Below, piece after piece: positions 7,278 through 10,891 of a DNA stretch of 10,891 nucleotides; position 1 is the first letter of the stretch; each line of letters begins with the position of its first letter. Both the position numbers and the translations under genes were made by a program. Source of the DNA: Firmicutes bacterium UBA4981. Its GTDB lineage: Bacteria; Bacillota; SHA-98; UBA4971. The stretch lies in the NCBI GenBank assembly GCA_002398515.1, contig DGZL01000136.1, positions 1-10,891 on the forward strand, in the 5' to 3' direction. The notes below the pieces were generated by a model. The model saw only the letters and a program-made list of their open reading frames with translations. It ran no database searches and had not been told where the DNA came from.

Positions 7278-7385
7278 GCAAATTATCGTTGAGATGAAGC
7301 TCTTGAAACTATGGCAGAAAGGCGTTGTCTTAACTCATGCAGCATTAACGCGGCTTTTGCCATTAAGTGAACATAGGGGGTTCAA

Positions 7386-10300
7386 ATGAATACTCGTAGT
7401 CTTCATCAATTACTGTCACGTCGTTACAGAATGCTCATTTTTGACTGGGACGGGACTGCGGTAGCCTCCCGCCATAGCCCGGTGGCTCACTTAGTTTGGC
7501 GAACTGAGGCATTACTTGGCAGAGGTCTGTGGCTGGCAGCTGTTACCGGAACAAACTTCGATAATCTTAATAGGCAATTCTTCTGCTGCCTGCATCCGAA
7601 GATAAAAGGGAATCTACTTGCATGTGTGAACAGAGGTTCAGAAATATACGGGTTTGACTCTTCCGGAGATCCTGTCCGGGTTTGGCGGAGAGAAGCAGAA
7701 GAAGCCGAAGAGGCTATGATGGATGAAGCAGTCAGTATGGCCAAGCATATATTAGAGGAACAACACGGTCTTGTGACACGAATTATCTCCAACAGGTTGA
7801 ACAGGCGCAAGCTCGACATAATGCCCTTCCCGGAGTGGGAAGACCCCCCGAAGGAGAAGATCGGGGAACTTCTTGAGGCAACCGAGAAGAGGTTGAAGGC
7901 TACAGGTGTTGACAGAATAGGGTCAGTAGTTGAGCTGGTGCAGCGTTGCTCCGAAGAAGTAGGTTTGGACGGCAGAGTCACAAGCGATGTAAAGCATGTA
8001 GAGCTCGGGCTTACTGACAAGGCGGACTCTGTGGCGTATCTAGTTGAACAAGTTGCAAAACCAAGTGGTATAGCCGTATCGGAGATGCTTTTCATAGGAG
8101 ACGAGTTTGGATTCATTGGGGGCTGCGAAGGAAGCGATTCAAAAATGATATCAGAAAAGACGAAAGGCGCAAGCTTTGTCAGTGTAGGGCAGGAGCCTGA
8201 AGGTGTGCCGCCTAACGTATATCACATGGGAGGCGGAATTGACTCATTTACAAAGATACTGGATGGGCAAATGAAGGCGTGGAGGGATAACGAACAGACC
8301 ATGCAGAACCGAAAACGGCTGACCGATACCAGGATGCTCCTTGTGCCTGCTGACGATAACTGGACAGCTGTTGAGTCAAGTTGTAATGCCAAGACTGCTG
8401 CGTCATATGAAACGCTCTTCACATTAACCAATGGATACCTCAGCGTAAGAGGCGCGCACGAAGACAAGCTGTTTACAGGAAAACCCGGGGCATTCGTTGC
8501 AGGGGTGTTTAATAAAGGTGAAGGAGCATACGACGTCACAGAGCTTGTTGTGATTCAGGATCCATTGCCTATAGAGATCCGGATAGACGGTGAGAAAATC
8601 GGAGAAGAAGGACTCTCCGACTACCGGCGCAAGCTGGATATGCAAAAGGGCATCTTAAGTCGCGCATATAGATGGAGCGCCGAAGACGGACGCCGAGTGA
8701 TGGTGCAAAGCACCCGATTCGTGTCTGCCGTAGATGAACACTTGCTCTGCATGAAGCTATCTGTAACCATGGAGCGTGGATCAGGGCAAGTGGCGCTGCG
8801 CTCTCGCCTGGACGGGAATGTGTCAAACTCCGGCACAGTCCACCTTAGGATAGACTCCACACAAGCTCTAAGTGACGGCGGCGCTGAGATTTCGGCTACC
8901 TGCCGAGAGTCGGGAACAGTCATAGCCATGGCCTGCAAAGAGCAGGCATCTCGTATGAAAGATGTAAAGGACATAGAGGAAGAAACCGGGCGGACGCCAA
9001 CCGGTGTCAGATTTCTACCGGTTGATCGTGTGGATGCGATCCCTTACAACGCGAAGTATGCTGTAGGCCATGATTTTGAGGCTACATTAGAAGAAGGAGA
9101 GTCCATTGTCATCTATAAATTCGTGACTGTGCATACGTCACGTGACAAGGCCCGGCATGCTCAGGAAGGCGCACTTGACCCAAGGAAGCCGGCTGCCAAA
9201 GCGAGAATGAATGCGATGAACGTTGCATCAGTCGGGTATGCAAAATGCAAAAGTGAGCATGTGGAGAAATGGCGGAAGCTATGGGAAGATTGGGATATTC
9301 GCATTGAGGGGCCGGATCTGGACCAAATGGCTGTAAGGTTTGCCTTGTACCATTTGGCATCCCTCGGGCCAAATAGCGATGATACAGTAAGTATTGCAGC
9401 CAAGGGACTTCATGGCGAAGGTTATAAAGGCCACGTGTTTTGGGATACAGAAATCTTCATCCTTCCGTTCTACATAGCCTGCTTCCCGGAGGTTGCCCGC
9501 CGTTTGCTGATGTATAGGTATCACACGCTGCCCGGCGCACGGCGAAAGGCCCGCGAAAACGGGTATCGTGGCGCCATGTACGCCTGGGAAAGCGCATCGT
9601 CCGGTGATGAGACGACTCCGACACGGTCCGCGCCCCATCTTGAGACAGGAGAAAGTGTACGGATATGGTGCGGAGAGCTGGAGGATCATATTACCGCTGA
9701 TGTAGCGTACGCTGTTTGGAATTACTACAAATGGACAGGCGACTTGGACTTCATGAGATCCTACGGCATGGAGATAATCATAGAAGCTGCCAGGTTCTGG
9801 GCGAGTCGCGCCAGGTGGAATAAGGGAAAAGGCAGGTACGATATACTCCGGGTAATCGGGCCTGATGAATTCCATGAGTTCATAAACAACAACGCCTTCA
9901 CTAATTACATGGCCCGTCAGACAATACTGACCGGGCTGAAGCTCGCCGAGGAGTTTCCGGAAGATTGGAATAGGCTTATTCTAAGGCTCGGTATTGACAG
10001 AGAGGAACTCGCGGAGATGAAACGAGTCGCGAGCTTCCTCTACCTTCCCGAGCCGGATCATGATTCAGGTGTCATCGAGCAGTTCGAAGGTTTCTATGAC
10101 TGTGATGATGTGAATCTTGCCGGCCTGAAAGACAGCCTGAAGGGTTCAGGCAAATCTATTGAAGAAGCCTTGGGAGGCGATGCGCTCGCCCAGAGCAAGT
10201 TGATAAAACAAGCGGATGTCATAATGCTTGGACGTCTTTTGCCCGATTTATATGATAAGGAGATTTGGCGTACGAATTGGCGCTACTATGAACCACTCAC

Positions 10301-10891
10301 CACTCACCTTTCAACACTGAGCGCATCTATCCACTCAGTGTTCGCATCCTACCTAGGTCTAGCTGAAGACGCGTATAGGTACTTTCAGCAGTGTATTTCA
10401 ACAAAGCTGAAAAATGAGAAAGGGAATCTCAGTGACGGGATACACGCCGCAAATCTAGGCGGGATGTGGCAAGCAGTAGTGTTTGGATTCGGGGGAATCC
10501 GCCTGCCGGACTCACAAGTACACCGACAGACTACAGACTGCTCCGGCGCATGTTCAGAGAATATTGGATGTCCCGAGGACATTCCGGTGATATCCATAGA
10601 ACCCCGCTTACCTCGGAGTTGGGATAGGCTGGAGTTTGGGCTTCAATGCAGAGGCAGACATTTGCAGGCAGTCATAACTCCCTATCGAGTCATCGTCACG
10701 CATAAGCCTGAAGACTATGTAAGAGGAAACAACGCCACAGGCGAAGATAACGTCGTAGGCAAATACTGTTTCGGTAATGACTATTCCGGTAATAAGTCAG
10801 CAGCAGACGACGATACCGTTGGAAACATTAATGCCGGTGGCCTAGGTACACAACAGGTAGTTATTGAGTGCGTAGGTAGACGAAAGTGCAT
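7386..10891 (+). CDS. HAD phosphatase-like / GH65 fusion protein (3' end outside window)
   Basis: At least 1168 residues with no stop before the right edge; ATG start, AGGGGG a few bases upstream. Residues ~1-290 form a HAD domain: MLIFDWDGT (Asp20 nucleophile, Asp22), Thr54 in AVTGTN, Lys212 in LTDKADS and IGDEFG (Asp239). The cap lies between motifs II and III, with a VNRGSEIYGFD segment, so it is a C2-cap (IIB, Cof/trehalose-phosphatase-like) enzyme and not beta-phosphoglucomutase, which has a C1 cap. Residues ~320-1108 are a complete GH65 module: NGYLSVRG (349-356), GLHGEGYKGHVFWDTE (Trp686, Asp687, Glu689), GYRGAMYAWESA, VIGPDEFHEFINNNAFTN (general acid Glu828), KQADV (Lys941) and the phosphate-loop equivalent THLSTLS (973-979). 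From ~1112 a Gly/Asn/Asp-rich tail runs off the window. Mycobacterial OtsB1 (Rv2006) is a known protein that also joins HAD and GH65 parts. Substrates are unknown. Confidence 0.9.
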   Translation, partial: MNTRSLHQLLSRRYRMLIFDWDGTAVASRHSPVAHLVWRTEALLGRGLWLAAVTGTNFDNLNRQFFCCLHPKIKGNLLACVNRGSEIYGFDSSGDPVRVWRREAEEAEEAMMDEAVSMAKHILEEQHGLVTRIISNRLNRRKLDIMPFPEWEDPPKEKIGELLEATEKRLKATGVDRIGSVVELVQRCSEEVGLDGRVTSDVKHVELGLTDKADSVAYLVEQVAKPSGIAVSEMLFIGDEFGFIGGCEGSDSKMISEKTKGASFVSVGQEPEGVPPNVYHMGGGIDSFTKILDGQMKAWRDNEQTMQNRKRLTDTRMLLVPADDNWTAVESSCNAKTAASYETLFTLTNGYLSVRGAHEDKLFTGKPGAFVAGVFNKGEGAYDVTELVVIQDPLPIEIRIDGEKIGEEGLSDYRRKLDMQKGILSRAYRWSAEDGRRVMVQSTRFVSAVDEHLLCMKLSVTMERGSGQVALRSRLDGNVSNSGTVHLRIDSTQALSDGGAEISATCRESGTVIAMACKEQASRMKDVKDIEEETGRTPTGVRFLPVDRVDAIPYNAKYAVGHDFEATLEEGESIVIYKFVTVHTSRDKARHAQEGALDPRKPAAKARMNAMNVASVGYAKCKSEHVEKWRKLWEDWDIRIEGPDLDQMAVRFALYHLASLGPNSDDTVSIAAKGLHGEGYKGHVFWDTEIFILPFYIACFPEVARRLLMYRYHTLPGARRKARENGYRGAMYAWESASSGDETTPTRSAPHLETGESVRIWCGELEDHITADVAYAVWNYYKWTGDLDFMRSYGMEIIIEAARFWASRARWNKGKGRYDILRVIGPDEFHEFINNNAFTNYMARQTILTGLKLAEEFPEDWNRLILRLGIDREELAEMKRVASFLYLPEPDHDSGVIEQFEGFYDCDDVNLAGLKDSLKGSGKSIEEALGGDALAQSKLIKQADVIMLGRLLPDLYDKEIWRTNWRYYEPLTTHLSTLSASIHSVFASYLGLAEDAYRYFQQCISTKLKNEKGNLSDGIHAANLGGMWQAVVFGFGGIRLPDSQVHRQTTDCSGACSENIGCPEDIPVISIEPRLPRSWDRLEFGLQCRGRHLQAVITPYRVIVTHKPEDYVRGNNATGEDNVVGKYCFGNDYSGNKSAADDDTVGNINAGGLGTQQVVIECVGRRKC

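Noticed and set aside
7177..7389. Open frame bridging the two GH65 genes
   Set aside because: It overlaps the end of the first GH65 gene and the start codon of the fusion gene, has no good ribosome site and a composition that looks random.
7487..8116. Long open frame on the minus strand (209 codons)
   Set aside because: It lies wholly antisense to the HAD domain, whose motifs are intact on the plus strand. Its Ser/Thr-rich translation resembles no family and it has no clear ribosome site.
7386..8250. N-terminal HAD domain as beta-phosphoglucomutase
   Set aside because: Only about 30 residues separate motif I (Asp20) from motif II (Thr54), leaving no room for the helical C1 cap of beta-phosphoglucomutase. 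The long insert lies between motifs II and III instead.
9279..9875. Minus-strand open frame of 198 codons
   Set aside because: It is antisense to the catalytic part of the fused GH65 module, and the open frame is explained by codon bias of the real gene.

Overview
The window holds one co-directional (+ strand) carbohydrate-uptake and -cleavage cluster from an unidentified bacterium of medium GC content. Starts are a mix of ATG, GTG and possibly TTG, mostly with clear purine-rich Shine-Dalgarno sites. The sugar-binding protein has a type I signal peptide and no lipobox, which hints at a cell with an outer membrane, but the sequence does not name the taxon.

Layout. Bases 1-41 may be the last codons of an upstream gene. 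About 580 noncoding bases follow. They contain three degenerate tandem copies of a ~62-bp unit (135-333) and a perfect 24-bp palindrome (485-508) that looks like a LacI-family operator. The operon then runs: CUT1 solute-binding protein (623-1906), two inner-membrane permeases (2015-2890 and 2963-3847), a LacI-family repressor (3873-4922), a stand-alone family GH65 enzyme (4979-7222), and a very long gene (from 7386, running off the right edge) that encodes a HAD phosphatase-like domain with a C2-type cap fused to a second complete GH65 module and a Gly/Asn/Asp-rich tail.

How it fits together (inference). A small alpha-glucoside, such as a disaccharide of the trehalose, kojibiose, nigerose or maltose type, is captured outside the membrane and imported. 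It is then split inside the cell by GH65 enzymes. Both GH65 modules keep the general-acid Glu in the GPDE motif and a Ser/Thr-rich loop equivalent to the phosphate-binding loop of GH65 phosphorylases, so phosphorolysis to beta-glucose 1-phosphate is more likely than hydrolysis. The LacI protein probably binds the palindrome and is released by the sugar. No ABC ATPase and no stand-alone beta-phosphoglucomutase is present in the window.

The most interesting element is the HAD-GH65 fusion paired with a second, divergent GH65 in the same operon. The HAD part has all four catalytic motifs but resembles sugar-phosphate phosphatases of the Cof/trehalose-phosphatase type rather than beta-phosphoglucomutase. 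This raises the possibility of coupled phosphatase/phosphorylase chemistry on a phosphorylated disaccharide.
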